The translations under genes and the position numbers were made by a program. Positions 41,438-49,908 of a stretch of DNA of 64,000 nucleotides are shown piece by piece (the first letter of the stretch is position 1; each line of letters begins with the position of its first letter). The notes beneath the pieces are model-generated. The model saw only the letters and a program-made list of their open reading frames with translations, ran no database searches and was not told where the DNA came from. The DNA is from Limiplasma sp045538465 (lineage in GTDB: Bacteria > Bacillota > Clostridia > Christensenellales > Aristaeellaceae), in NCBI GenBank assembly GCA_045538465.1, contig JAZSRK010000051.1:4505-68504 (forward strand), written 5' to 3'.

Positions 41438-42265
41438 ATGAAAACGACCATCCGGCTGATCGCCATGGATATGGACGGTACGCTGCTCAACCCCGACCAG
41501 AAGTTGAGCAAAGAAAACCGGCAAGCACTTCTTGAGGCAGAGGCGGCAGGGATCAAACTGGCTATTTGCAGCGGCAGAATGCCGGGGGACAGCGCCTTGT
41601 TTGCCTTGGAGAATGGTTTGGAGCAGATAGCCATATTGGGGCTCAACGGCGGTTGCTGCCAGCAGTCCCCCACAGAGGCTCCCTATGTGAACCACATTTT
41701 GCCGCAGAAGACGGTGTTGGACTGCTGCAGGCTCTTTGCCGCAGAGGGCATCACTCACGGCATGTTCCTTGGCAATACGGTGGTGGTTTTCGATGGTAAA
41801 ACCAAGCTTTTGCCGCGCGATTGGGGCAGCCATTGGGATATGCCGGGTGCTCCATCGCTCGTTAAGGGTGGCGATGTACAGTGTTTGGCAGCTGCGGGCG
41901 TTAACAAGATCGTTTGTGCAGAGAACGATGCGGCTGTGTTAGCCAAGCTGCGCACCGTGCTGGAAGCCGACCCGCAGCTGCAGGTGACCACTTCTTGGGT
42001 AAACAATCTGGAATTGATGCCCGTGGGGGTAGACAAAGGGCTCGCTGTGCGGGAACTGGCGCAGGAGCTGGGGTTGGATGCCTCGCAGGTGATGGTCATC
42101 GGCGATTATGACAACGACTTGAGCATGTTCCGCTACGCCGGGTTTGCGGTGGCCATGGGCAACGCCCCGGCCAATGTACAGGCGGCAGCCGATGCCGTCA
42201 CCCTGACCAACGCAGCGGATGGCGTGGCCTATGCTATTCGCCGGTGGGCGCTGGCAGGGCGGTAA
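41438..42265 (+). CDS. Cof-type HAD hydrolase
   Basis: 275 residues. HAD motif I is MDMDGTLLNPD (nucleophile Asp near residue 10), motif II CSGRMPGD, motif III Lys in VDKGLAVREL and motif IV GDYDNDLSMFRYAG, with the C2B cap of Cof/YidA/SupH proteins between. They dephosphorylate sugar phosphates or FMN/PLP precursors in the cytosol; the substrate is not predictable. GGGAGAGG is upstream; 13 bp after the pseudouridine synthase gene. Confidence 0.92.
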   Translation: MKTTIRLIAMDMDGTLLNPDQKLSKENRQALLEAEAAGIKLAICSGRMPGDSALFALENGLEQIAILGLNGGCCQQSPTEAPYVNHILPQKTVLDCCRLFAAEGITHGMFLGNTVVVFDGKTKLLPRDWGSHWDMPGAPSLVKGGDVQCLAAAGVNKIVCAENDAAVLAKLRTVLEADPQLQVTTSWVNNLELMPVGVDKGLAVRELAQELGLDASQVMVIGDYDNDLSMFRYAGFAVAMGNAPANVQAAADAVTLTNAADGVAYAIRRWALAGR

Positions 42266-42286
42266 GCCTAGAAAGGTTGATGCACG

Positions 42287-42943
42287 ATGAGCGATTGGAA
42301 GATGGATGCGCCGCAGCTGCCACAGACATTGCGAACGGACTATTCGCTGCAAGCAGCAGCAGTGCAGGCGGTCGAAGATGATGAGGATGTAGCCGAGCGC
42401 CAGTTTATCCAGCAAACGCTGGAAAACATCGAGGGCGGCGTGTTGGAGTTTAAAGGCTGCTGTTTTGACCGCTGTATTTTTGAACAGATCGAGCCAAGCC
42501 GGATGAGCTTTGTGGATTGCATATTTACCAAGTGCGAAATGAGCAATCTTGCCATGAACGGCGCTGCCATGAAGCGTGTGCACTTTGCCGATTGCCACCT
42601 GACCGGCCTTGGGCTGGAAAAAGCATCTTTGAGTGATGTGGGCTTTGAAAACTGCATGATGGATTATCTCTCTATCAGCGAAAGCAAGCTGGACAGGGTA
42701 AGTTTTCAAAACTGCCGGATGAGGGAAAGCCTGTGGGTCAATAACAAACTGGGACGGGTCGCGTTTGGCGATGCTGATGTGACGCAATCCGAATGGAGCT
42801 TTACCCCTCTTAAAGGGCAGGATCTGAGCCAGTGCCGTATCGAAGGCATCCGTATCGCATTGCCCGATCTGTACGGCGTGCGCCTGACCGCCGACCAACT
42901 GACGGCGCTGAGTGGGCTGTTGGGTGTGGTGCTGGTAAAGTAG
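42287..42943 (+). CDS. Pentapeptide-repeat protein
   Basis: 218 residues. From about residue 45 to 190 the sequence runs as successive five-residue steps of the A(D/N)LxX type, such as GCCFDRCIFEQIE, FVDCIFTKCEMSNLAM, FENCMMDYLSISESKLD and FQNCRMRES, forming a right-handed beta-helix. The C-terminal RIALPDLYGVRLTADQLTAL is typical of the family. Some such proteins mimic DNA and protect gyrase; here function is unknown. Last of the six-gene run. Confidence 0.88.
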   Translation: MSDWKMDAPQLPQTLRTDYSLQAAAVQAVEDDEDVAERQFIQQTLENIEGGVLEFKGCCFDRCIFEQIEPSRMSFVDCIFTKCEMSNLAMNGAAMKRVHFADCHLTGLGLEKASLSDVGFENCMMDYLSISESKLDRVSFQNCRMRESLWVNNKLGRVAFGDADVTQSEWSFTPLKGQDLSQCRIEGIRIALPDLYGVRLTADQLTALSGLLGVVLVK

Positions 42944-43019
42944 ACCGTGAATACCTCTATCATTTTGGAATGATCTATTCAATATATAAAAAACAATTTG
43001 CAAAGCGGTGGAAAAATGC

Positions 43020-43048
43020 TTGACATCCAAAACACCCCATGGTATACT
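43020..43048 (+). promoter_or_regulatory. Promoter of infC-rpmI-rplT
   Basis: TTGACA (43020-43025), 17 bp, TATACT (43043-43048): near-consensus sigma-A promoter. Confidence 0.85.
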
Positions 43049-43054
43049 CCAGTT

Positions 43055-43200
43055 TGTAAGTAGAGGCTGCCCGCTTCTCACCATGCGAACATCTTGCATT
43101 GGTCATGGCACATAAGTCCATGGGGTGTGTACGGCGGGTAGTGTGTGCCCGGCGTTTTTTTGTGCGTAAAGCCTAAAACGCCAAAGACTTTTGGAGGTGT
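43055..43200 (+). ncRNA. L20-type ribosomal protein leader with attenuator
   Basis: About 145 nt between the promoter and infC. It ends with terminator CGGCGGG (43132-43138) / CCCGGCG (43148-43154; one G.G mismatch) plus TTTTTTT (43155-43161). An upstream GGCAC (about 43107) could pair with GTGCC (about 43145-43149) and disrupt the terminator. In Firmicutes L20 protein binds the equivalent leader and causes termination. Autoregulation here is inferred from position and structure. Confidence 0.7.
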
Positions 43201-43851
43201 ATGGATATCAACGAGCCGATGATCAACGAAGAAATTCGCGACAAAGAAGTGCTTCTGATCGCAGAAGACGGCACCAAGCTGGGCGTTATGCCGACCCGCG
43301 CTGCATTGGAAAAGGCTGAGGCAGCCGGTCTGGATCTGGTCAAGATCGCAGCCAATGCCACGCCCCCTGTTTGCAAGCTGATGGACTACGACAAGCATCG
43401 CTACGAACAGTCCAAGCGCGAGCGGGATATGCGCAAGAATCAGCGTATCGTTACGCTCAAGGAAGTGCAGCTCTCCGCTACCATCGAGGAAAACGACGTG
43501 CAGACCAAGTTCAAGAATGCCGTCAAGTTCCTACAGGATGGCGACAAGGTGAAAGTGAGCATCCGTTTCCGCGGCCGTCAGATCGCACACGCTGATATCG
43601 GTATGAAGATCATGCAGGACTTCGCTACCCGCATCGAGGAGTACGGCACCATGGAGCGCCGCCCCCTGCTGGAAGGCCGCAACATGATCATGATCCTTGC
43701 TCCCAAGGCCGAGAAGAAGAGCTTCGCCGAAAAGAGCCAGGAACGCAAGGAAAAGAAGGCTGCCAAGGATGCCGAGCAGCAGAATGCTCCCAAGGAAGCC
43801 AAGCCCCAGCCCAAGAAGAAGGTCAAGCGCGAAAGCGAGAATATGATTTGA
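43201..43851 (+). CDS. infC: Translation initiation factor IF-3
   Basis: 216 residues, beginning at ATG instead of the rare AUU/AUA used in many infC genes, with TTTTGGAGG upstream. N-domain residues NEEIRDKEVLLIAEDGTKLG and C-domain KVSIRFRGRQIAHADIGM match IF-3. A Lys/Glu-rich tail (about 175-216, KKSFAEKSQERKEKKAAK...) extends beyond the usual about 175 residues. The factor prevents premature subunit joining and proofreads initiator tRNA on the 30S subunit. First gene of the infC-rpmI-rplT operon. Confidence 0.97.
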   Translation: MDINEPMINEEIRDKEVLLIAEDGTKLGVMPTRAALEKAEAAGLDLVKIAANATPPVCKLMDYDKHRYEQSKRERDMRKNQRIVTLKEVQLSATIEENDVQTKFKNAVKFLQDGDKVKVSIRFRGRQIAHADIGMKIMQDFATRIEEYGTMERRPLLEGRNMIMILAPKAEKKSFAEKSQERKEKKAAKDAEQQNAPKEAKPQPKKKVKRESENMI

Positions 43852-43929
43852 CCCTGTTAACCCAGCCATCCCCGGTTCAGGCCAAAGCCTGACAGGTTAT
43901 GGATAGCATACGGAAGGAGGACAACCCCG

Positions 43930-44130
43930 ATGCCTAAGCAGAAAACCGACCGCGGCGCAGCCAAACGCTTTTCTTTCACCAAGAATGGCAAAGTCACCCA
44001 CAAGCAGATGAACGCTAACCATCAGGTGCATTTGAAGACCACCAAGCGCACCCGTCACCTGCGTGCGGACGGCATCGTGGATAATGCGGCTGAAGCCCGT
44101 ACCATCCGCAAGTTGCTGCCCTACAAATAA
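43930..44130 (+). CDS. rpmI: 50S ribosomal protein L35
   Basis: 66 residues: MPKQKTDRGAAKRFSFTKNG and KRTRHLRADGIVDNAAEART match L35, which begins with MPKxKTxxxAAKRF. Ribosome site AAGGAGG. Between infC and rplT, as usual. Confidence 0.97.
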   Translation: MPKQKTDRGAAKRFSFTKNGKVTHKQMNANHQVHLKTTKRTRHLRADGIVDNAAEARTIRKLLPYK

Positions 44131-44161
44131 GCTTTGCTAACATTCAAGGAGGATAAAGAAT

Positions 44162-44509
44162 ATGGCACGTATTAAAGCAGCTGTTAATGCCCACAAGAAG
44201 CGCCGCAAGGTGTTTAAGCTTGCCAAGGGCTATTTCGGCGCCAAGTCTAAGCAGTACCGCGCTGCCAGCGAGCAGGTCGCCCGCAGCCTTCGTTACGCCT
44301 ATGTGGGCCGTCGCCTGCGCAAGCGTGATTTCCGTCGTCTGTGGATCACCCGCATCAATGCGGCTGCCCGCATGAACAACATGAGCTACTCTGTGCTGAT
44401 GAATGGTCTGAAGAAGAAGAACATCTCCATCAACCGCAAGATGCTCGCCGACATCGCTGTCAACGATCCTGCTGCTTTCACCAAGCTGGTGGAGACCGTC
44501 CGCGGCTAA
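44162..44509 (+). CDS. rplT: 50S ribosomal protein L20
   Basis: 115 residues, MARIKAAVNAHKKRRKVFKL, GYFGAKSKQYRAASEQV and SYSVLMNGLKKKNISINRKM. It is a 23S rRNA-binding assembly protein and the likely ligand of the operon leader. AAGGAGG lies upstream and a terminator starts 5 bp after the stop. Confidence 0.97.
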   Translation: MARIKAAVNAHKKRRKVFKLAKGYFGAKSKQYRAASEQVARSLRYAYVGRRLRKRDFRRLWITRINAAARMNNMSYSVLMNGLKKKNISINRKMLADIAVNDPAAFTKLVETVRG

Positions 44510-44513
44510 TCTC

Positions 44514-44549
44514 AAAAGGGCTGCCTCTTTTAACAGGCAGCCCTTTTTC
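44514..44549 (+). terminator. Intrinsic terminator of infC-rpmI-rplT
   Basis: AAAGGGCTGCCT / AGGCAGCCCTTT stem with CTTTTAAC loop followed by TTTTTC. Confidence 0.93.
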
Positions 44550-44583
44550 TATCTTCAGCAATCTACGGAAAGGAGGCGCAGCC

Positions 44584-45306
44584 ATGGCGACCGTTACCAC
44601 ACGGGGCATCGTGCTTCGTTTTGCCAACTATCGGGAGCACGACCGTATGCTGAGTATTTTAAGCCCGGAATACGGCTTGATCGATGCACTATCCCGCGGC
44701 TGCCGCCGTCCCAAAAGTGCCCTGATGCCCGCCAGTGAGCTGTTTGTGTATGGGGAGTTTGTGCTCTTCCGCTCCAACGATCGCTTCACTTTGACCTCCT
44801 GCCAGCTGGATGATACCTTCTATCCGCTTCGTTTGGAGCCCTATCGGCTCACCTGCGCCAGCTATATGACAGCGCTGTGCCATGCCGGTGCCCAGCCCGG
44901 GCAGGAGGCGCGGCTGATGTTTGAATTGCTGCTCAGAGGGCTATACCTGCTCAGTTATAACCAGTATACCGACCCGCTAACGCAGGTGGCAGCGTACCTG
45001 TTGCAATTTGCCGATGTAATGGGCTACCGACCCCGGATGCGCCGCTGCGCGCATTGCCGCACGCCTTTGCCGGATAACGGCCCATGGCGGTTCGATATTG
45101 CAGCCGGTGGTTTTTGCTGCGAAAACTGCGCGTCCCGCAACACTTGGCCTGTTACCATGGAGGAATATATCTGGATGTGCCGGGTGATCAAAAATCCGCT
45201 GGGTGAGCAGTTGGATACCGCCCCCAGCCGTTTGTTCGATATGCTGCGCCGGTATGTGGAAAGCCGCTTGGAAACACCCATCAAGGTGAGCAAGCTGCTA
45301 CCGTGA
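44584..45306 (+). CDS. recO: DNA repair protein RecO
   Basis: 240 residues from the ATG at 44584 (GGAAAGGAGG upstream); a longer in-frame extension upstream overlaps rplT and is not used. N-terminal OB fold TTRGIVLRFANYREHDRMLS and EYGLIDALSRGCRRPKS; C-terminal zinc-binding CAHCRTPLPD and CCENCASR (CxxC...CxxC), as in RecO_C. RecO acts with RecF/RecR to load RecA at gaps. No repair partner is nearby. Confidence 0.93.
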   Translation: MATVTTRGIVLRFANYREHDRMLSILSPEYGLIDALSRGCRRPKSALMPASELFVYGEFVLFRSNDRFTLTSCQLDDTFYPLRLEPYRLTCASYMTALCHAGAQPGQEARLMFELLLRGLYLLSYNQYTDPLTQVAAYLLQFADVMGYRPRMRRCAHCRTPLPDNGPWRFDIAAGGFCCENCASRNTWPVTMEEYIWMCRVIKNPLGEQLDTAPSRLFDMLRRYVESRLETPIKVSKLLP

Positions 45307-45364
45307 TCGGAAAGGAACATGGCCTTCTGTTACCCGCCCAATTCTGCTATCATACTTGAACAAC

Positions 45365-45413
45365 ATACAGAAAGCCCACCGCAAGATTCTTTTTTGCGGT
45401 GGGCTTTCTGTAT
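45365..45413. terminator. Bidirectional intrinsic terminator
   Basis: A perfect 20-bp stem (45365-45384 with 45394-45413; arms contain GAAAGCCCACCGC) with a T-rich loop. It separates recO from the convergent membrane-protein gene. Confidence 0.85.
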
Positions 45414-45424
45414 ATATACTATTC

Positions 45425-45913
45425 TTACCCCATGTAAGGCACCATCTGGGGTGCATAGTAGGGGGCACGGGTCAACATCTTTTTGTATTGATTGTCCATG
45501 GTATAGGTAAAGGCGTGTTCGATATTACCATTGGGCAGGCGCTTGGTTTGACGGCTCAGGTGGTAATGCTTTTTCTCGTTTAGATGGGGCATACGTTCTT
45601 CCAAAATCGTTCGCATAGCGGCTTGCTGTTTTGGCGTTAACTGCTGAAAGCCGTGCGCATGCATGCTGAAATAGTAATCGCCGTAGCCTGGACTGAGAAA
45701 ACGGATGTACACACCGCTTTTGTCTACTGTGACCAGTTCGGCAGCATGCTTTTTTGCAAAATGGAGAACATCCTGTAATTCATCCAAAATGGGGGAGGCA
45801 TATAGCTTGCGAACGCGCTGCTCATGTTTGCGGTTCTGCCGACGTTCGTACACCAAAAAAGAAACCAAACCAACCAACAAAACAAAAGCAAGCGCAAACA
45901 GCCAAGCATTCAT
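45425..45913 (-). CDS. Single-pass membrane protein of unknown function
   Basis: 162 residues with one N-terminal membrane helix (about 3-22, AWLFALAFVLLVGLVSFLVY), then a basic stretch (ERRQNRKHEQRVRK) placing the rest in the cytoplasm. The remainder (DVLHFAKKHAAELVTVDKSG, YYFSMHAHGFQQLTPKQQAA) matches no family known to me. A clear Shine-Dalgarno is lacking; the start could be 45913 or the second Met of the hydrophobic region. Confidence 0.7.
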   Translation of the reverse strand: MNAWLFALAFVLLVGLVSFLVYERRQNRKHEQRVRKLYASPILDELQDVLHFAKKHAAELVTVDKSGVYIRFLSPGYGDYYFSMHAHGFQQLTPKQQAAMRTILEERMPHLNEKKHYHLSRQTKRLPNGNIEHAFTYTMDNQYKKMLTRAPYYAPQMVPYMG

Positions 45914-46110
45914 GAACGGTCACCGTACTTCCCATCAATTGTTACATGAACTATACCATATACAGTGCAGCTTGTGCAATGGTTTGTGTTGGAAAATGGC
46001 GAAACGAATTGAATTTTGGCGCTATGATGCGAAACACATACCACAATTTGTGGAAGATGCACATAGAAAACCAACGACGGCCTATGCCAAACGAGATGTG
46101 ATGGCATCGA

Positions 46111-47055
46111 TCACAGGAGCTCTTGCTGCCAAAGGTTATAGGCTGCTTCCCAAGTGGATACGGAGAAAGGGCGCTGCATATCGCCGATTTGCCGGGCATA
46201 GCTTTCAACAAATTGCAAGAAGAATGTAACCTTTTCCCGTCCGGTGCGCAATTCCTCCTGAATCACCCGGCACCACACCGGGGCATGGCGCAGCATATCG
46301 CTGTCTTCCATCTGCTGGATAAACGAAGCAACATCAAAAGGCAGACGGTATTCTTCCAATGCGATGCTGCCATCTTGCGCAATTTCCACAATGCTGTAAG
46401 GCGCACAGCCCGGCATGCCATCCAGCGGCAAACCGCAGGAGCCCGGATTGATGAGCCATTTCTTGCGATCCGGGGATGCGAAGTGCCACTGTACATGACT
46501 GTGCCCGAAAAGATAGATGCCGTCTGGCAGCGCATCGAACCGCTTGTGGAAATCGGGGTCGTTGTCCAAGGAATGCTGCATATCTTCAGCGAGCAGGGCA
46601 GGCGTTACGTCGATCCCCTGATAGCGCTTGTCCAGATTGGCACAGCCCCAATGCTCTGCCACGTAACTGCCAAGGAAAGCAGCGGAACCATGCGCCATGT
46701 GCAGCTGCACCCCGGCATAGGAAAGCTCCGCCTGATGGGGCAGCCCAAACAGCCAAGCCTTGTTATCCGGGCTTAGCTGCTGGTAGCACCAGTAGGTAGC
46801 CTGCATCTGTCCATCCGTCCAAGTGGTGGGATCCTGCCCAAGCAGCCGTTCCAGATGCCCATCATCATTGCCCCGGATGATCGTGCTATTGGGATGGTTG
46901 CGGACGGTGGACAGGCATTGGTTGGGGCAGGGCATGCTGATGCAGTAATCCCCGGCAAACAGGTAGTGATCCACCTGCCGCTGGGCAGCATCTTTCAGCA
47001 CCTGTTCAAGGGCGGGCAAATTTCCGTGTACATCTGCAATGATGGCGTAGCGCAT
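46111..47055 (-). CDS. Metallophosphoesterase
   Basis: 314 residues from the ATG at 47055 (AAAGGAG upstream). Calcineurin-type metal motifs: IADVHGNLPALE (DxH), FAGDYC (GD), IIRGNDDGH (GNDD variant of GNHD), HMAHG and LFGHSHVQW (GHxH). The fold is followed by a C-terminal about 70-residue extension ending EAAYNLWQQELL. Related YfcE/PrpE-like proteins hydrolyse phosphodi- or monoesters; substrate unknown. Confidence 0.9.
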   Translation of the reverse strand: MRYAIIADVHGNLPALEQVLKDAAQRQVDHYLFAGDYCISMPCPNQCLSTVRNHPNSTIIRGNDDGHLERLLGQDPTTWTDGQMQATYWCYQQLSPDNKAWLFGLPHQAELSYAGVQLHMAHGSAAFLGSYVAEHWGCANLDKRYQGIDVTPALLAEDMQHSLDNDPDFHKRFDALPDGIYLFGHSHVQWHFASPDRKKWLINPGSCGLPLDGMPGCAPYSIVEIAQDGSIALEEYRLPFDVASFIQQMEDSDMLRHAPVWCRVIQEELRTGREKVTFFLQFVESYARQIGDMQRPFSVSTWEAAYNLWQQELL

Positions 47056-47083
47056 CGCTTTCTCCTTTGAGTGGTTTCGTCGA

Positions 47084-47878
47084 TCATAGGGAATCTGGCA
47101 AGCCTTCGTTGGGCATCGCAATGCAACGGACAACCACCAGATAGCGGGCGTAGTTCGCAGCAAAGGGTTCATAGCCCTCGGCAGCGCAGTCGGTCTGTTG
47201 GATGAGCAGTTCGTACCAGCGTTCCAAACCTTCCTCCACGAAAGCCTGTTGATGCTTTTGCGCTGCCTGACGCTTGCGGCATAGCATCTCCCATGTGGGG
47301 TGGGTAATATCGGTTACATGGGCGCTCATCCCGTTTGTGCGCAATGCCTGTGCCAGCTGAGAAGCTTCCCAACCGCTGGTTTTGGGAATCACATCCCCTT
47401 CCTGATAGCCTGCAAAGAATACCCCATCAGGCTTGAGCCAGCGCTTGATTTGCTGAAGCAGAGCATTCATATCCGGCGCAAAGTAGAGCGTATCCATGGA
47501 AATGACGGTATCAAAGCTGCATGGTCGATAGTCTTGCTGCCCGATCACACCCACTTGAAAAACGGAATGGTTGGGGAAATTCTTCTTTGCCTCGGCGATG
47601 GCTTGATGGGAGTAATCAAATCCGTGGATGACCGCACCGGTTTGTTTCTGCAGGTAACCCAGCATTTTGCCGTTTCCGCAGCCGATGTCCAGCACATGTG
47701 CTTCACTATGCCGGGGAATATGGGGCAGAATTTGTTCTACCTGCCACAGGTCACTAAAGCCATCTTGGGAAAAGTCTGCTCCGTAGGCATCGCAGCAAAA
47801 AGCATGAAAGGCAGGGGAGGTTGCCGCCATGGTATAGAAATCCTCGTAAGCATTGTAGAAAAGCAGCTGCTCGTGCAT
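47084..47878 (-). CDS. SAM-dependent methyltransferase
   Basis: 264 residues from the ATG at 47878 (CGGAGG upstream). Motif I VLDIGCGNGKMLGYL, then HGFDYSHQAIAEAKKNFPNH, DTVISMDTLYFAPDMNALLQ and VFFAGYQEGDVIPK are typical class I methyltransferase elements. The acceptor is unknown. It is 34 bp downstream of sigK on the same strand. Confidence 0.87.
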   Translation of the reverse strand: MHEQLLFYNAYEDFYTMAATSPAFHAFCCDAYGADFSQDGFSDLWQVEQILPHIPRHSEAHVLDIGCGNGKMLGYLQKQTGAVIHGFDYSHQAIAEAKKNFPNHSVFQVGVIGQQDYRPCSFDTVISMDTLYFAPDMNALLQQIKRWLKPDGVFFAGYQEGDVIPKTSGWEASQLAQALRTNGMSAHVTDITHPTWEMLCRKRQAAQKHQQAFVEEGLERWYELLIQQTDCAAEGYEPFAANYARYLVVVRCIAMPNEGLPDSL

Positions 47879-47912
47879 AAGGCCTCCGAAAAATGAGAAT
47901 CGTTCTATTTTT

Positions 47913-48617
47913 CTACATACGATCCTTCTTTTCCTCCAAGGCTTCCCGGAGCAGCTCAATGCCGTGTTTCTCCACCCGGGACACATAGGATCGGCTGATC
48001 CCCAACAGCCGTGCGATCTCATGCTGCGGATGCATTTTGCCGTCCGTGAGGCCGTAGCGCATGCTCAGCACCAGTTTTTCACGCTCTGGCAGGCTTGGCA
48101 AGGCTTGCCGTACTGCCCGCAAGGTGATGCGCCGCCGCACCTCATCCTCCACCAGATCTGGGTCGGTACCCAGCAGATCGGCAAAGGTAACGGCATTGCC
48201 GTCGCTGTCGTGCCCCAGCGGTTCGTTTAAGCTGATATCTGCCTGCTGCTTGCGGCTCTGGCGCAGGCTCATGAGGATCTCGTTTTCAATACACCGTGCA
48301 GCATAGGTACTAAGCGAAGTACCGGCATCCATATCGTAGCTGCGTACCGCTTTGATCAGCCCGATAGCGCCGATGGAGATCAGGTCGTCAAAGGTGCAGC
48401 CGGGCACTTTGTATTTTCGCGCAATGTGCACGATCAGGCGCATGTTATGCTCGATCAGCAGTTGGTGTGCTTCCTCGTCCCCTTGTTTCAGGCGCAGAAG
48501 CAGCGCCTTTTCTTCGTTTGCACTCAGCGGCTTTTTGAAACATTGGTTGCCGGATATGTAGCCCAGCAGGAACAGGCAATCCTGAATCATCCAAAGCAAA
48601 AATGATAATGGCATCAT
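47913..48617 (-). CDS. sigK: Sporulation RNA polymerase sigma factor SigK (pro-form)
   Basis: 234 residues (start ATG 48617; ATG 48614 gives a better 8-nt spacing to AGGAGGG and is equally possible). The N-terminus PLSFLLWMIQDCLFLLGYIS is the hydrophobic pro-sequence removed by SpoIVFB in B. subtilis. Sigma regions: LLRLKQGDEEAHQLLIEHNM, CTFDDLISIGAIGLIKAV (region 2), and SRSYVSRVEKHGIELLREAL (region 4.2 HTH). SigK directs late mother-cell gene expression. The gene is uninterrupted, with no skin element. Confidence 0.93.
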   Translation of the reverse strand: MMPLSFLLWMIQDCLFLLGYISGNQCFKKPLSANEEKALLLRLKQGDEEAHQLLIEHNMRLIVHIARKYKVPGCTFDDLISIGAIGLIKAVRSYDMDAGTSLSTYAARCIENEILMSLRQSRKQQADISLNEPLGHDSDGNAVTFADLLGTDPDLVEDEVRRRITLRAVRQALPSLPEREKLVLSMRYGLTDGKMHPQHEIARLLGISRSYVSRVEKHGIELLREALEEKKDRM

Positions 48618-48697
48618 CAATCCCTCCTGATAGCAGGATATGTGCTGTGCATGTCCGGAAATACCCGGGCATCAACCCGAAACGCATAGCCCAGCCG

Positions 48698-48726
48698 TTG
48701 ACGAAAAAAGCTTTCTGGGGTATCAT
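48698..48726 (+). promoter_or_regulatory. Promoter of the TrmH-family gene
   Basis: TTGACG (48698-48703), 17 bp, TATCAT (48721-48726), about 28 bp before the ATG at 48755. Confidence 0.7.
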
Positions 48727-48754
48727 TTGTCCATCAAGCAAAGGAAGTGGAAGC

Positions 48755-49576
48755 ATGGCAGAGATCAACGTTTTTTCCAAGAATGCTGCTTATCAGAAGT
48801 TCGAGGTGCTCAAAACCAACCGTAACAAGCGTTACAAGTACAACGAGTTTCTGGTGGAGGGCGTGCGCAGCCTGAATGAAGCCGTGAAGAACGGCTGGAA
48901 GATCAAATCTCTGCTGTATGATAAGAACAACCTGTCCGGCTGGGCAAAGGATATGATCCGTCAAACGCCTACCGAGGTGAACTATTGCCTGACAGCCGAT
49001 TTGATGCGGGATTTGAGCGGCAAAGCGGACACCTCGGAGCTGATGGCGATCATCGAAATGCGCCGGGATGACCTCAGCGATCTGCAGCTTTCCAAAGTAC
49101 CGTTTCTTGTATTGTTCGATCGTCCCTCCAACCGGGGCAATCTGGGCACCATGATCCGCTCCTGCGATGCTTTGGGCGCTGATGCTTTGCTGATCACAGG
49201 CCATGCAGTGGACTTGTACGACCCGGATGTGGTGGTATCCGCCATGGGTTCGTTTTTCAACCTGCCGGTGATCCGTGTGGAGGACAACAACGAGTTGTTT
49301 GCCTATGTGGAGCGCCTTCGCCAGCAGTATCCGGGCTTCACGTTGCTGGGCACCACCGCTCACAAGGAATTGCCCGTTTACAATGTCGATCTGACCGTGC
49401 CCCTCATGCTGATGATGGGCAATGAAACCATGGGGCTGAACAAGGCCTTCAAGGAAGTCTGCGATGTGCTGTGCACCATTCCCATGGCAGAAAGCTCCTA
49501 TGCGTCTTCGTTTAACGTAAGCTGTGCCGCCTCCATTTTGATGTATGAGATCGTCCGGCAGCGGGGATGCAAATAG
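48755..49576 (+). CDS. TrmH/SpoU-family RNA 2'-O-methyltransferase
   Basis: 273 residues from the ATG at 48755 (AAAGGAAGTGG upstream). An N-terminal substrate-binding region (KYNEFLVEGVRSLNEAVKNG) and the SPOUT knot motifs: FDRPSNRGNLGTMIRSCDAL, LMLMMGNETMGL and SSFNVSCAASILMYEIVRQ. It methylates ribose in rRNA or tRNA in the cytosol. Confidence 0.93.
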   Translation: MAEINVFSKNAAYQKFEVLKTNRNKRYKYNEFLVEGVRSLNEAVKNGWKIKSLLYDKNNLSGWAKDMIRQTPTEVNYCLTADLMRDLSGKADTSELMAIIEMRRDDLSDLQLSKVPFLVLFDRPSNRGNLGTMIRSCDALGADALLITGHAVDLYDPDVVVSAMGSFFNLPVIRVEDNNELFAYVERLRQQYPGFTLLGTTAHKELPVYNVDLTVPLMLMMGNETMGLNKAFKEVCDVLCTIPMAESSYASSFNVSCAASILMYEIVRQRGCK

Positions 49577-49589
49577 GAGATACGTTCAT

Positions 49590-49733
49590 GTGAATGATCT
49601 GATCAGCTATGCAAAGGGGCGCCATTTGGATTTTGTTGAATTAAAGGCAACCAAGGAAGGGTACCCTTTGTATCGAAAGATCGGGTTTGGTGAATATCGT
49701 TCGGAGTATACGGATATGAGAATGCCTCAATAA
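49590..49733 (+). pseudogene. C-terminal remnant of a GNAT acetyltransferase
   Basis: The frame reads VNDLISYAKGRHLDFVELKA, TKEGYPLYRKIGFGEYRSEY and ends TDMRMPQ, the last about 48 residues of a GNAT domain (motif B region: A...LYRKxGF). No start, AcCoA-binding motif or ribosome site precedes it, so it is a decayed or truncated gene directly after the methyltransferase gene. Confidence 0.7.
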
Positions 49734-49760
49734 ATCCAACCGTTTGTTGGATGGCGCAAG

Positions 49761-49788
49761 AGCCGGTGCACCCCACTGGCTTTTTTTT
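49761..49788 (+). terminator. Intrinsic terminator
   Basis: AGCCGGTG...CACTGGCT (one G-U) followed by TTTTTTTT; ends the methyltransferase/GNAT-remnant transcript. Confidence 0.88.
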
Positions 49789-49908
49789 ATTACCCGCTTT
49801 TCATACACCGAAAAACCACCCTCTCATCAAAATGCCACTATACGTTCCCTGTGAAATATGGTATAGTATAGGCTGTATCCCTATGGACGAATACAGGAGG
49901 TCGGAGAG

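Noticed and set aside
48628..48660. Sigma-E-like promoter (CATATCCT) upstream of sigK
   Set aside because: A CATANNNT match exists at 48635-48642 (minus), but the expected start would fall on the Shine-Dalgarno and the -35 spacing is 16; not supported.
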